From Lachnospiraceae bacterium (GTDB lineage: Bacteria > Bacillota > Clostridia > Lachnospirales > Lachnospiraceae), in the NCBI GenBank assembly GCA_011959105.1, contig BLLU01000128.1, positions 1 to 48,613 of the forward strand: a DNA stretch of 48,613 nt, in the 5' to 3' direction. Both the position numbers and the translations under genes were made by a program. The stretch's first letter is position 1. Each line of letters begins with the position of its first letter. Below the pieces are notes generated by a model. It saw only the letters and a list, made by a program, of their open reading frames with translations, was not told the DNA's origin and ran no database searches. This document shows positions 27,183-36,263 of this stretch, one piece after another.

Positions 27183-28163
27183 TCAATTTTTTATATCGTC
27201 CACCGACTCCCGGAACTTTATGGAACAGTCTATGGTAATGGTCCGGGATCTGGCTTCGGGATGCTGGAACCTGCGCTTCATCAGCAGAATGGCCTGTTCC
27301 GCCATAAATCGCCTGTTCACATGCACCGTGGTTATGGGGGGATCAGAGATCTCGGAATAGAGCACATCGTCAAACCCCACCACACTCACATCCCCGGGTA
27401 CCTTCAGCCCCGCATCCCGGAGTTGGCGGATCAGCAGATAGGCGGCGTGGTCATTGTTGCACACAAACGCCGTGGGCATCTCCTCCGGCAGTTCATACCG
27501 CTCCAATATGCCCTGCTGCCCCCGGTCGTCAATCCGGTACCGGGAATCCAGATTGATCCCCTCCTCCAGAAGAGCCTTATAATACCCCAGATAACGATCA
27601 TTCACGCTGTTGGTATAGTTCAGATTACCCACAAAGGCAATTCTGCGGTGTCCCCTGTCGATCAGATGGGAGGTCAGATAATAACTGGCCTGGAAACTGC
27701 CGGACACCACCGAGTCCGCCTCCACGCCCCGGTACTGAAAGTCCAGACACAGCACGGGAAGCCCCGTCCCCTGCAGATACAGCACATATTTTTTGGAGAA
27801 CTGCCCCAGAAGCATAACACCGTCATGGCCCTCCACGCCGGCATTGAACACATTTCCCCGCTCGTCTTCCCGGCTCACGTAAAACAGGGAAAACTTCATG
27901 CTGTTTTCCCACTCCAGTTCCTGCAGGCGCTTATACAATCCGTTATAGAATTTCTCGTTGGGCTCAAAATACACCTCGGAAAAAAGCACGGCGATTCGGT
28001 ACTTTATACGCTTTTTGTACTCGTACCCCATCTCGTCCGCCTTCTTCAGGATCAGTTGTTTTGTCTCCTCAGAAATATCTCCACTGTTCTTGAAACATTT
28101 TGATACCGTCATTTTCGATATCCCCAGTTCTGTGGCAATATCCTGCATCGAAACCTTTTTCAA
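27183..28163 (-). CDS. LacI-family transcriptional regulator
   Basis: 326 residues. The HTH is classic: MQDIATELGISKMTVSKCFK (residues 6-25), followed by the hinge. A periplasmic-binding-like sensor domain (IAFVGNLNYTNSVNDRYLGY, PGDVSVVGFDDVLYSEISDP) binds a sugar effector. The start is a TTG at 28163 with AGGAGGAGG upstream, so translation may be moderate. It sits inside the carbohydrate locus and most likely represses it. Palindromes with TTACA/TGTAA or TTGTA/TACAA at 37593-37729 are candidate operators. Confidence 0.9.
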   Translation of the reverse strand: MKKVSMQDIATELGISKMTVSKCFKNSGDISEETKQLILKKADEMGYEYKKRIKYRIAVLFSEVYFEPNEKFYNGLYKRLQELEWENSMKFSLFYVSREDERGNVFNAGVEGHDGVMLLGQFSKKYVLYLQGTGLPVLCLDFQYRGVEADSVVSGSFQASYYLTSHLIDRGHRRIAFVGNLNYTNSVNDRYLGYYKALLEEGINLDSRYRIDDRGQQGILERYELPEEMPTAFVCNNDHAAYLLIRQLRDAGLKVPGDVSVVGFDDVLYSEISDPPITTVHVNRRFMAEQAILLMKRRFQHPEARSRTITIDCSIKFRESVDDIKN

Positions 28164-28188
28164 AGCAACCTCCTCCTAACTTTTCTTT

Positions 28189-29667
28189 CTATTCGCAGAC
28201 CAGCAATCCTTTCAATTTTCCCCTCTCATCCCTCACTTCAAACAATGCGTCTTGGTCTGGAGCCTCCAGCGCTTCTTCTCCAAACTGCAGATATACTCCC
28301 ACCCGCTCCTGTTCCCATATTCTCTGATAGTACAGCAGTCCGTCCTGCTGCCGGATCTCTCCATAGGTCCCCAGAGTCAGGGAAGGAAGCCTTTTTCGAA
28401 TCTCCAGAAGCCTTCGGTATACGGAATGCAGAGAATTTTCTTCCTGCGCTTCCGCTCTCTGCCAGTCCACCATACCCCGGGAATAATCCCTTGCCCGCTC
28501 CCGGGCATACAGAAACGCCGCCTCCTCATCCGCTCCCTCTCTCCGCTTTTTCTCATAGCCATAACGGCCCTGGACATCTTTCAGATCCTCCGGCCTCTCC
28601 ACGGGCACGTCCTCTAAGGGGATCTCCTCTCCCTGGTACAGGAAGGGGATGCCTCTGGCCGTCAGCAGGAACATGGCCAGCAGCTTTGCCTTCCCTGTGT
28701 CCAAACCGCACAGACGATTGAAATGCCGTCTCATATCATGGGAACTGAAAAAGAGGGTAGGATACACGCCTTCTGCCTCCATTTTCCTCATCTGATCCGC
28801 CATATAGGCGATATCCAGCTTCTCCATGCTGCCCAGGTTGAACTGAAAGGCCGAATCCAGCAGCCCCGGCCCCACATAGGATTTGATCAGATAAAGATCC
28901 TCCTCCCCGATCTCCCCAAGCAGATATTTGTGGGGATAGGCATGTACCGCCTCCGAAATCTTTCCCACCGCCTCATAGATTCCCTTTTGATTCTTGTCGT
29001 ATACATGACGCGTCCCGCCGTTTTCCACAGGATTGTCCATTTTTAATGCGGCGCGGTCCGTCTTGAGGAAATTGATCACATCCAGCCGGAAGCCGTCCAC
29101 TCCCCGGTCCAGCCAGAATCGCAGAATATCCCTGCATTCCCGCCACACCTGCCCGGAGGACCAGTTCAGACATACCTGTTCCCGGGAAAAGGCATGATAG
29201 TAATACAGGCCGGCGGATTCATCATAGGTCCAGGCGCTTCCGTCAAAAAAAGATTCCCAGTTGTTCGGAATCTCCTTTTCCCACAGATAGTAGTCCCTGT
29301 ACGGGCTCCGGGCACTGCTCCTGCTCTCCCTAAACCATGGGTGGAGATGGGAAGTATGGTTCAGCACCATGTCGATGATCACCCGAATCCCCGCCTCATG
29401 GGCCCTGTGCAGAAGCATGTCAAAATCTTCCAGCGTTCCGTAATCCGGGTCCACGTCCCGGTAGTCGCTGATATCATACCCGTTGTCCGCCTTGGGGGAG
29501 GGATAAAAGGGAGTCAGCCATATCCCGCTTATCCCCAGCTGCCGCAGATAAGGTATTTTGGAAATGACTCCCTTCAGATCCCCTATTCCATCCCCGTTGC
29601 CATCGCAGAAAGAAGGTACATATATCTCATAAAACACTGTTTTCTCATACCATCTTGTTCTTTCCAT
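28189..29667 (-). CDS. GH13 alpha-glucosidase/amylase family protein
   Basis: 492 residues from ATG 29667, four bases after the stop of the preceding gene. It has the GH13 order: DMVLNHTS (region I), GFRLDVINFL with nucleophile Asp196 (region II), LLGEIGEEDL with acid/base Glu252 (region III) and SSHDMRR with His310-Asp311 (region IV, usually NHD). The calcium-type loop DGNGDGIGDL after residue 22 is like oligo-1,6-glucosidase/trehalulose-type enzymes of subfamily 31 and its relatives. There is no signal peptide, so it is cytoplasmic and hydrolyses imported alpha-glucosides. The unusual region IV and substrate remain to be assigned. Confidence 0.87.
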   Translation of the reverse strand: MERTRWYEKTVFYEIYVPSFCDGNGDGIGDLKGVISKIPYLRQLGISGIWLTPFYPSPKADNGYDISDYRDVDPDYGTLEDFDMLLHRAHEAGIRVIIDMVLNHTSHLHPWFRESRSSARSPYRDYYLWEKEIPNNWESFFDGSAWTYDESAGLYYYHAFSREQVCLNWSSGQVWRECRDILRFWLDRGVDGFRLDVINFLKTDRAALKMDNPVENGGTRHVYDKNQKGIYEAVGKISEAVHAYPHKYLLGEIGEEDLYLIKSYVGPGLLDSAFQFNLGSMEKLDIAYMADQMRKMEAEGVYPTLFFSSHDMRRHFNRLCGLDTGKAKLLAMFLLTARGIPFLYQGEEIPLEDVPVERPEDLKDVQGRYGYEKKRREGADEEAAFLYARERARDYSRGMVDWQRAEAQEENSLHSVYRRLLEIRKRLPSLTLGTYGEIRQQDGLLYYQRIWEQERVGVYLQFGEEALEAPDQDALFEVRDERGKLKGLLVCE

Positions 29668-29671
29668 ACTA

Positions 29672-30583
29672 TTATACACCCAAAAACGGATTTGGCACAA
29701 CTACATATTGAATTTCACAGTCTGAGACGCCCACATATAATACCGCCTCGTCCCCCCGGCATATAATTCCGCCGCTGAACAGCACGTCTTCCAGATCCGG
29801 TCGTTTGCTGGGCCCCGGCAGAAGTTCTTTTCGCTCCGCCAGAATCCGGGGCATGGTGTATGTTCCGGCGACGGGGTCATACACAAACGCCATGGGGAAG
29901 TAATGCCGCACTTCGTCCGGCCTGAAGCACGCAATATGCCCCAGCACGCCCAGTCTGCCGTCGGGAAGAAGATGTACTTCGTTCACACCTCCCCATTCCT
30001 CCTGGCCAAACAGATCCAGCAGCGGCGCATCCTCCATGGCCGCGGCGGTCACGCCTCCGAAATCCTCCGCTATGGTAAAACCGATTTTCCCCCGGCCCCC
30101 CTTTTCTCCCTGGGGCCTGGTAAAAATACCCACGCGGCCGTCCGCCAGTTCCACCAGGCGCACATCTTTCATGCCCTCCGGTCCCTCCGCCAAACGCTCC
30201 ATATGGGCAGGGTCTGTTCCATAATAAAACACCGTGCGCCAGCATAAGCGTCCCGGCTGCTCCGGGTGGGGAAACACCTCCGTCCCCCCCAGGACATAGC
30301 GCCCCAGCACCCTGGTGATGCAGGGATCCTGCAAATCATAGCGATCCCAGCCCTCCGCTGCATGGTACACATCCTTTTCCCTTTCCTCAAAGAACACAGC
30401 CTGGGATACTTCGCTGTCCCGCTTCTCTACCCGGGCGCAAATCATGGTTTTGCCCTGATAAGAAAAAGGCGCAGTGGGATTGTATACATCATAGCCTTCT
30501 ACCCCCTGAAAGACCGGGCGCACTGCTGCCGCTGCCCCTCTCTCCTTTCTGTGTTCCTCCAACATTTCCCAAATAGTCCTCAT
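29672..30583 (-). CDS. DUF1861 family protein
   Basis: 303 residues from ATG 30583 (AAGAGGA upstream); the frame is open to 30613, overlapping the GH130 stop. It looks like a five-bladed beta-propeller related to GH130: YNPTAPFSYQGKTMICARVE, DRYDLQDPCI, EEWGGVNEVHLLPDGRLG, LEDVLFSGGIICRGDEAVLY. Members of DUF1861 often lie beside GH130 phosphorylases, as here, but I know of no proven reaction. Cytoplasmic. Mannoside binding or processing is inferred from context. Confidence 0.75.
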   Translation of the reverse strand: MRTIWEMLEEHRKERGAAAAVRPVFQGVEGYDVYNPTAPFSYQGKTMICARVEKRDSEVSQAVFFEEREKDVYHAAEGWDRYDLQDPCITRVLGRYVLGGTEVFPHPEQPGRLCWRTVFYYGTDPAHMERLAEGPEGMKDVRLVELADGRVGIFTRPQGEKGGRGKIGFTIAEDFGGVTAAAMEDAPLLDLFGQEEWGGVNEVHLLPDGRLGVLGHIACFRPDEVRHYFPMAFVYDPVAGTYTMPRILAERKELLPGPSKRPDLEDVLFSGGIICRGDEAVLYVGVSDCEIQYVVVPNPFLGV

Positions 30584-30603
30584 AGCATCCTCTTTTCTGG
30601 GTT

Positions 30604-31677
30604 TTACACCCATTCCATCGAATTAAATATCTCCTCCAGAGACAGTTCCGCCCGGGCGATCTTGTCGTCCGCCGCGCCGTAGTAGACCGTCAGCCCAGCC
30701 CCCTCGGCCACGCATCCGCAGGCGAATACCACCCCTCCAAAGAAACCCTCCTGTTCATATGCCTCCCGGGGTTCCAGTATGGGCCTGGAGGATTGGGCCA
30801 GGATTTTCCAGGGTTCCTCCAAATCCGTCAGCATGGCTCCCAGGCAATACCGATTATGGGCGTCCGCCCCATGATAGATATGCAGCCATCCCCTGTCCGT
30901 GTAAAGGGGCGGCACGCCGCTGCCGATCCTTCCGTTTTCCCAGCCTTCCTCATGCACACCGCATACATGCCTGTGCCCGCCCCAATGTACCAGATCGGGG
31001 GAGGAGGCCATCCAGATATCCGGGGTGCCGATCTCATAGGGCACGGGCCTGTGACAGGCATAGTACAGCCCGCCTATTTTCCTGGGGAAGAGAACCACAT
31101 CCTTATTTTCGGGAGGAAATATGGCTCCCAGCCTCTCGAACTCCTTAAAGTCCCGGGTAAGCAGCAGCCCCGGCATGGCCCCCAGTTCCGACACCGCCGT
31201 ATAGGTAATGCAGAATCTGCCCTCTTCCTCCATATAGGTGATACGGGGATCTTCCATCCCCCATCTCTCATATCGCCCGGAAAACGGCAGAGCCGGCTGC
31301 TCTTCCACCCGGAAATGAATGCCATCCCTGCTGCGGGCCAGGCGAAGATGAGAGAGAGAGGTCAGATACTTGATCTTTTTGATACCGCTGGCATTTTTCC
31401 GGAAAATCATCCGGGAATCGCTCATGTCATATTTATGCCCCACCTCCTCCCGGTCCAGCTTCACCACTTCCAGCCTTTCCGTCTTCTCGTTATAGACGGG
31501 TATGCACACATATCCGTCCTCCTGCTCCCTGCAGGATTCCGCCACCCGGCACAGCAGGATATATTCATCTCCCAGCTTTGCCGCGCCGCAGTTGAATACG
31601 CCGTCCACTTTGAGGAAGTCCCTGGACGGTTTTACATCCGCCGGGGTGATAATGGGTCTTTTCGGTTCTCTGATCAT
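30604..31677 (-). CDS. GH130 beta-mannoside phosphorylase-type enzyme
   Basis: 357 residues, a five-bladed propeller. The GH130 signature is present: VFNCGAAKLGDEYILLCRVA, GRYERWGMEDPRITYMEEEG (Asp of EDPR is the family's general acid), CHRPVPYEIGTPDIWMASS, and YYGAADDKIARAELSLEEIF at the end. GH130 enzymes split beta-mannosides with phosphate, giving mannose-1-phosphate. No signal peptide, so cytoplasmic. Preceded by AAGGGG. Phosphorolysis fits an importer-fed intracellular pathway. Which linkage (beta-1,2, beta-1,4 or Man-GlcNAc) cannot be told from sequence alone. Confidence 0.87.
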   Translation of the reverse strand: MIREPKRPIITPADVKPSRDFLKVDGVFNCGAAKLGDEYILLCRVAESCREQEDGYVCIPVYNEKTERLEVVKLDREEVGHKYDMSDSRMIFRKNASGIKKIKYLTSLSHLRLARSRDGIHFRVEEQPALPFSGRYERWGMEDPRITYMEEEGRFCITYTAVSELGAMPGLLLTRDFKEFERLGAIFPPENKDVVLFPRKIGGLYYACHRPVPYEIGTPDIWMASSPDLVHWGGHRHVCGVHEEGWENGRIGSGVPPLYTDRGWLHIYHGADAHNRYCLGAMLTDLEEPWKILAQSSRPILEPREAYEQEGFFGGVVFACGCVAEGAGLTVYYGAADDKIARAELSLEEIFNSMEWV

Positions 31678-31697
31678 GTCTGTCCCCTTTACTGTTT

Positions 31698-33638
31698 TTA
31701 CTGTTCAAAGTTCAGGCGAATGCCCGCCGCGTCCGATTTGCCATCGGACATCCGCACCGTGACGTTCACATTTTTGCTGCCGGTACCATACTCTCCGGTT
31801 TGGAATATCACGTCCTCCCCCGGCCCGTACAAAGTCTCCTTCCCGTCGATCTGCAACACCACTTCCGAGACGGTGGTTTCGGGATCGGTGGCGGTCACCA
31901 GGATCTCCAGTTTCACCCGGCCGCTTACCTTATCGTTGTTTTCAAGTCCGCCGATCTCCACGGTCACCGTGTCCGAGGCAATCCAGACGCCATTGGCCGT
32001 ATATTGGCCGTTTTCATGGACAATCCGGGTTCCGGCCGGCACTTCCACCAACACCGCCGCCTGTCCCGGCCCCAGAGTCAGCACCGCGCTTCCTTCCGCG
32101 CCTTCCGCCACAATTTGTTTTTCCACACTGTCAAACAAATCCCAGCGTCCCTCCGGCAGCGTAAAAGTCACTTTTTTCTCCCGGTCATGAGGATTGTACA
32201 GTAGGCTGGTGGCACAGCCCGAGGCCATGCCCGGTGTACCGTCACACCGAATCCGCAATATGGCATCCACATCCGTGGCCTCCGCCACGGCGGCAAACAT
32301 CCCCGTGTGTCCGCCGCTGTAAAGGGACAGATCCGTGTCGGCCCAGCCGTAAACGGTGGGATCTCCCCCCACCCAGGGCGTCTGGGAATTGCTGCTCTTA
32401 CGTATCCCCTCAAAGGGCACAGCCTTGCCGGCGATGCCGATGAACTCCATGGCCGCCTCATGACCTGTGGAAGACTGCTTCTCCGGGGCCGTCTCCCCAG
32501 GGAAAAAATACCGGCTGGCAGACGCCGCGTTCAGGTACCAAACGCCCAGGGCTCTGGCATACCGGGGATCATACTTGGCCAGATCCGCCAAAGCATATCC
32601 GCCCGCAAAGGTATTCATGGAGAAGGCATATCCGCCGCCGTCCGAGGTACTTCCGATCAGCCCGTTCACGGTATAGTCTCCCCATTGCCCGGTGATGGAG
32701 CCCCAGCCGCCCCGGGGAATGGAACTTCCGTTAAGCGAATCGGCCAACAGCTTATCCACATCATAGGCCTTCCCCTGCTGCGCATTGAGACGGGCCGCCA
32801 GGGAGGGCGCAAAATACAGCAGCACTTCGTAGAGAGGACTTCCCTCATACGCTGTCAGATAATCCAGGCAGCCGGCCACGGCCTCCCCGTACTCCTGCCT
32901 GCCCGTCATGTCATAGCCCATCTGCATCAGCACCGCAATGCCCGCCGCGCAGTCCGGCTCCTTCCATATACCATTTGCATAGGGCTGCATGGCGGAAAAG
33001 TCAAATCCGGTATAATCAAAGCTGCCCGACTCCTTCATGACCAGATAAGCCTGATACCAGCTTTCCATGGTGGTCAGAGCGTCCTCCCGAATCTGCGTTT
33101 CCTCCGGATATAGAGCAGATACCTGCCCAAACAGGATGGCGGGGTAGAGCATATACCACATGGAGGCCCCCTGAGAACTGCCGCCGGGATTGTTCAGTAC
33201 CACAGCTTCCTCCTGTGAAAAATAGGCATGCAGCTGGGATACATAATTGATCCCGTTCTGGCTGCTCTTGTCCACTCCCAGAAGTGTGGCGCTGAGTACG
33301 GAAGCCACCGTGGCCACCGCTTCCTGGCTGCCGTTACTGCCAGTTCGGCCGTCTCCCACATAGGCCGCAAAACCAAAAGTATCATGGGCCGCGTCCTGCC
33401 AGAGAAGCGGGAAATACGCCCCTTCCGGCTGTTCCCCATACAGCAGCGCGTCATAGGCCAAAGCTGCGGACCTGTAGTCAAACCACTTGTAATCTCCGGG
33501 TATTTCACTGCCATACCGGGCAATGCGGGGTATTTCCTTCTGTCCGTTCATATCCCTTTCCCCTTCCTGGGCACCCTGCCCGCAGGATGTCATTACTATC
33601 ATTATAATCACCAATATAAATGCCGTAAGCCTTTTCAT
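31698..33638 (-). CDS. secreted lipoprotein, possible alpha/alpha-barrel glycan-active domain
   Basis: 646 residues. The signal peptide ends MIVMTSCG, a lipobox. Residues about 40-420 are rich in alternating helices and aromatic residues (YGSEIPGDYKWFDYRSAALA, YAFSMNTFAGGYALADLAKY, DPRYARALGVWYLNAASASR), like an (alpha/alpha) barrel of glycoside hydrolases and lyases. The remainder is beta-rich, like Ig/FN-type modules (SDTVTVEIGGLENNDKVSGR). It lies between the small lipoprotein and GH130 genes in one direction. I do not recognise the family; an extracellular glycan-cleaving or -binding enzyme is the inference. Confidence 0.6.
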   Translation of the reverse strand: MKRLTAFILVIIMIVMTSCGQGAQEGERDMNGQKEIPRIARYGSEIPGDYKWFDYRSAALAYDALLYGEQPEGAYFPLLWQDAAHDTFGFAAYVGDGRTGSNGSQEAVATVASVLSATLLGVDKSSQNGINYVSQLHAYFSQEEAVVLNNPGGSSQGASMWYMLYPAILFGQVSALYPEETQIREDALTTMESWYQAYLVMKESGSFDYTGFDFSAMQPYANGIWKEPDCAAGIAVLMQMGYDMTGRQEYGEAVAGCLDYLTAYEGSPLYEVLLYFAPSLAARLNAQQGKAYDVDKLLADSLNGSSIPRGGWGSITGQWGDYTVNGLIGSTSDGGGYAFSMNTFAGGYALADLAKYDPRYARALGVWYLNAASASRYFFPGETAPEKQSSTGHEAAMEFIGIAGKAVPFEGIRKSSNSQTPWVGGDPTVYGWADTDLSLYSGGHTGMFAAVAEATDVDAILRIRCDGTPGMASGCATSLLYNPHDREKKVTFTLPEGRWDLFDSVEKQIVAEGAEGSAVLTLGPGQAAVLVEVPAGTRIVHENGQYTANGVWIASDTVTVEIGGLENNDKVSGRVKLEILVTATDPETTVSEVVLQIDGKETLYGPGEDVIFQTGEYGTGSKNVNVTVRMSDGKSDAAGIRLNFEQ

Positions 33639-33715
33639 GCCGCCCTCGCCTTCGTTTTCCAGCCTTTAACAACACAGGGTGGAAGTCCCCCCTCCACCCT
33701 GCGTTACGATTCCGA

Positions 33716-34291
33716 TTATTTCGTGTTCAGCACCAGGATCTCCGACACGGACACGGTACCTTCCGGACCGCCCGCAGGATAGATCCACAGTTTGATCTTG
33801 CACTGTTCTCCATAGATGCCCACAAAATCTTCACCCAGAGCCTCCTTCAGATCCACGCCCGCGTATTTGTTCCATTTCAGATTGTTGTCGTTGATCACAT
33901 ACAGGCCCCATTCATGGTCTGTCATGGGATTCTCGGGAACCACCTTCATACCCCAGTTGTAGCCGTCGGGATTCTCAAAAATCTTAGCCAGAATCACAGG
34001 CTCTTTGGACAGATCAATCTCAAAATATCCTGACTCCACGCCGCCCCAGCCATCGGCCGCAGCCTGGATGGTCACATAGCCGTCCGCATCGTTGGTTGCC
34101 GCGATGCTTCCCGCGCCGCTTCCCTCAGAAGGGGTCTGCATGCTGCCCCAGGAGGCGATATCCTTGTAGGTAAATTCCTGAACCGGAGTCCATCCGCCCT
34201 TAGCGCTGGTGCCGCCGTCATTACCACATGCGGTCAGGCATCCTGCCAACATCACCGCCGCTACTCCAAGTGCCAATAATTTCTTTTTCAT
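33716..34291 (-). CDS. small lipoprotein, beta-sandwich-like
   Basis: 191 residues from ATG 34291, which has GGAGG at 8 bases; an earlier in-frame ATG at 34306 lacks such a site. The signal peptide has a lipobox (AGCLTACG). The rest is beta-rich with many Trp and Gly (WGSMQTPSEGSGAG, GVESGYFEIDLSKEPVILAK, DHEWGLYVINDNNLKWNKYA), like a carbohydrate-binding module. It follows directly after the importer genes. Sugar capture at the cell surface is inferred. Confidence 0.6.
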   Translation of the reverse strand: MKKKLLALGVAAVMLAGCLTACGNDGGTSAKGGWTPVQEFTYKDIASWGSMQTPSEGSGAGSIAATNDADGYVTIQAAADGWGGVESGYFEIDLSKEPVILAKIFENPDGYNWGMKVVPENPMTDHEWGLYVINDNNLKWNKYAGVDLKEALGEDFVGIYGEQCKIKLWIYPAGGPEGTVSVSEILVLNTK

Positions 34292-34337
34292 ACCAATTCC
34301 CTCCATTTAAAAATGTTTGTAAAGTAGTTTCTATTGC

Positions 34338-35198
34338 TTATCCCTTGATGCCGCCCATCTTTACGCCCTCCATAAAATACTTCTGAGCGTAAAGCAAAAG
34401 GGCAATTACAGGGATCAAAGCCATAAATGACGCCGCCATCAGCGGCCCCCAAAGGGTTTCCCCGGTCATGGAACTGAAGGAGGCCAGGGCAAGCTGTATG
34501 GTATATTTCTCCTGGGAGTCAATATAGATCAACTGTCCCAGCAGGTCGTTCCAGGTGCCCATGAAGGACCACAGACAGATGGTGACCAGTGCAGGCTTGG
34601 CCAGAGGCAGGAACACCGTGCGGAAGACCGTCATATTCCTTGCCCCGTCGATCCAGGCCGCCTCCTCATAATCTTTCGGAACCGTTTCAAAATACATCCG
34701 CAGAAAGAATATGAAGGATGCCGAACCGCAGAACGCCGGCAGGACCAGGGGCACATAGCTGTCCGAAAATCCCAGCCCGGACCACACCATAAAGGTGGGG
34801 ATCATAGTCACCTCATAGGGAAGCATCATGGTGGCCAGCATTATCATAAACATGGTATTGCGCCCCTTGAATTCAAACCGGGCAAAGCCGAAAGCCACCA
34901 GGGCCGACACCAATACCTCTCCCAGTATCTTAGGCAAAGCGATGATCAGCGTGTTCAGCATACACTTGAAAATCGGTACCACTTCCAGCGCTTTCGCATA
35001 GTTCTGCAGCGTAATCCTGGAGGGCAGCCATCTGATGGGCACGGTGAAAATCTCGTTTTCCGCCTTGAAACTGGTGCTGATCATCCAGGCAAAGGGCAGC
35101 AGCATGATCACCGCCCCCAGGCATACCACCACATACCACAACACAAGCCTTGCCTGTCCCATATGCTTTCCGGGTTTTTTTACTTTTATCGCGCTCAT
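34338..35198 (-). CDS. ABC sugar transporter permease (MalG-like)
   Basis: 286 residues from ATG 35198 (GAGGG upstream). About six membrane segments with the carbohydrate-permease coupling loop EEAAWIDGARNMTVFRTVFL and end KYFMEGVKMGGIKG, as in MalG/LacG. It forms the channel with the MalF-like partner. No ATPase gene is in the window; a shared MsmK-type ATPase elsewhere is usual in these bacteria. Confidence 0.9.
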   Translation of the reverse strand: MSAIKVKKPGKHMGQARLVLWYVVVCLGAVIMLLPFAWMISTSFKAENEIFTVPIRWLPSRITLQNYAKALEVVPIFKCMLNTLIIALPKILGEVLVSALVAFGFARFEFKGRNTMFMIMLATMMLPYEVTMIPTFMVWSGLGFSDSYVPLVLPAFCGSASFIFFLRMYFETVPKDYEEAAWIDGARNMTVFRTVFLPLAKPALVTICLWSFMGTWNDLLGQLIYIDSQEKYTIQLALASFSSMTGETLWGPLMAASFMALIPVIALLLYAQKYFMEGVKMGGIKG

Positions 35199-35283
35199 AT
35201 CCAAATATCCCTCATTCCCGCATACCTGGAGTATGGCTGAAGCCACGCTCCGGCTGTATCTGTGTGATTGTGTTAATCAGTAT

Positions 35284-36144
35284 CTACTCGCTGTATACCC
35301 AATATTTTTTAGTCCAGTTGACTATAAATGTGAGAAGCAGGATGATCACAAACAAAACCCATGCCAATGCCGTGGCGTACCCCATCCTGTAATGCCCGAA
35401 GGCTTCCTCATACAGATAGACCATGTAGAAATTGCCTTCCTTGCCTGCGCCTCCCAGCACATAAGCATCGGTGAACTTACGGAAAGCGCCGATGATCCCC
35501 AGCACCAGATTGTAGAAAATAATGGGCGTCATCAGGGGTACGGTGATAAAACGCACTTTCTGCAGGGTGTTGGCCCCGTCTATCATGGCCGCCCCATACA
35601 AGTCTTCCGGTATATCCTTCAGCGCCGCCAGGTAGGTCAGAAGACTTCCTCCCGCCCCCCATACCGCCATGATCAGATAGGACGGCAGCACCCAGTCCGG
35701 GTCATACAGCCAGTCCGGTCCCTGTATATGGAAAAATGCCAGAATACCGTTCAGCAGTCCATAACTGGGATCCAGAATCCATTTGAACACGATGGCCACC
35801 GCCACGCCGGAAACTATGGCGGGCATATAATAGATGACCCGGAAAACGCCTGTGCCCTTATGATTCTTGGAGACCAGCACCGCAATCGTAAGGGATGTGG
35901 CGATGATCAGGGGAACAGCAATCACTGCATAGCGCACCGTCACCCACAGACTCTTGACAAATTCCTCCGCTTTGAACAGAGTGATATAGTTCTCCAGTCC
36001 CACAAATTTGGCATTCCCCACGATATCCCAGTCGGTCATACTGATATATACCGCTGCCACCATGGGCAGCGCCGTAAACAGGCACAGCCCGATCAGCCAC
36101 GGCAGTACAAAATAGAATCCCGCCCTCTGCCTTTTCTGTCTCAT
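35284..36144 (-). CDS. ABC sugar transporter permease (MalF-like)
   Basis: 286 residues from ATG 36144. Six membrane segments and the coupling loop DLYGAAMIDGANTLQKVRFI (EAA-type motif). It pairs with the MalG-like permease 86 bases downstream and receives substrate from the binding protein encoded just upstream. Confidence 0.9.
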   Translation of the reverse strand: MRQKRQRAGFYFVLPWLIGLCLFTALPMVAAVYISMTDWDIVGNAKFVGLENYITLFKAEEFVKSLWVTVRYAVIAVPLIIATSLTIAVLVSKNHKGTGVFRVIYYMPAIVSGVAVAIVFKWILDPSYGLLNGILAFFHIQGPDWLYDPDWVLPSYLIMAVWGAGGSLLTYLAALKDIPEDLYGAAMIDGANTLQKVRFITVPLMTPIIFYNLVLGIIGAFRKFTDAYVLGGAGKEGNFYMVYLYEEAFGHYRMGYATALAWVLFVIILLLTFIVNWTKKYWVYSE

Positions 36145-36263
36145 AAACACTCCAATCCGCGCGGCTTACCCGCACTGCCTCTGTCCGTCCCCGCCGGGGC
36201 CGCATGTTCCCGTCCGGGCGCGCTCCATGATTTGGGGCTGCGCCCGCGTTGCTGCGTATGCCC

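Noticed and set aside
30793..32190. Plus-strand frame of 465 codons opposite GH130
   Set aside because: Antisense to GH130 and the lipoprotein gene, no domain, no ribosome site.
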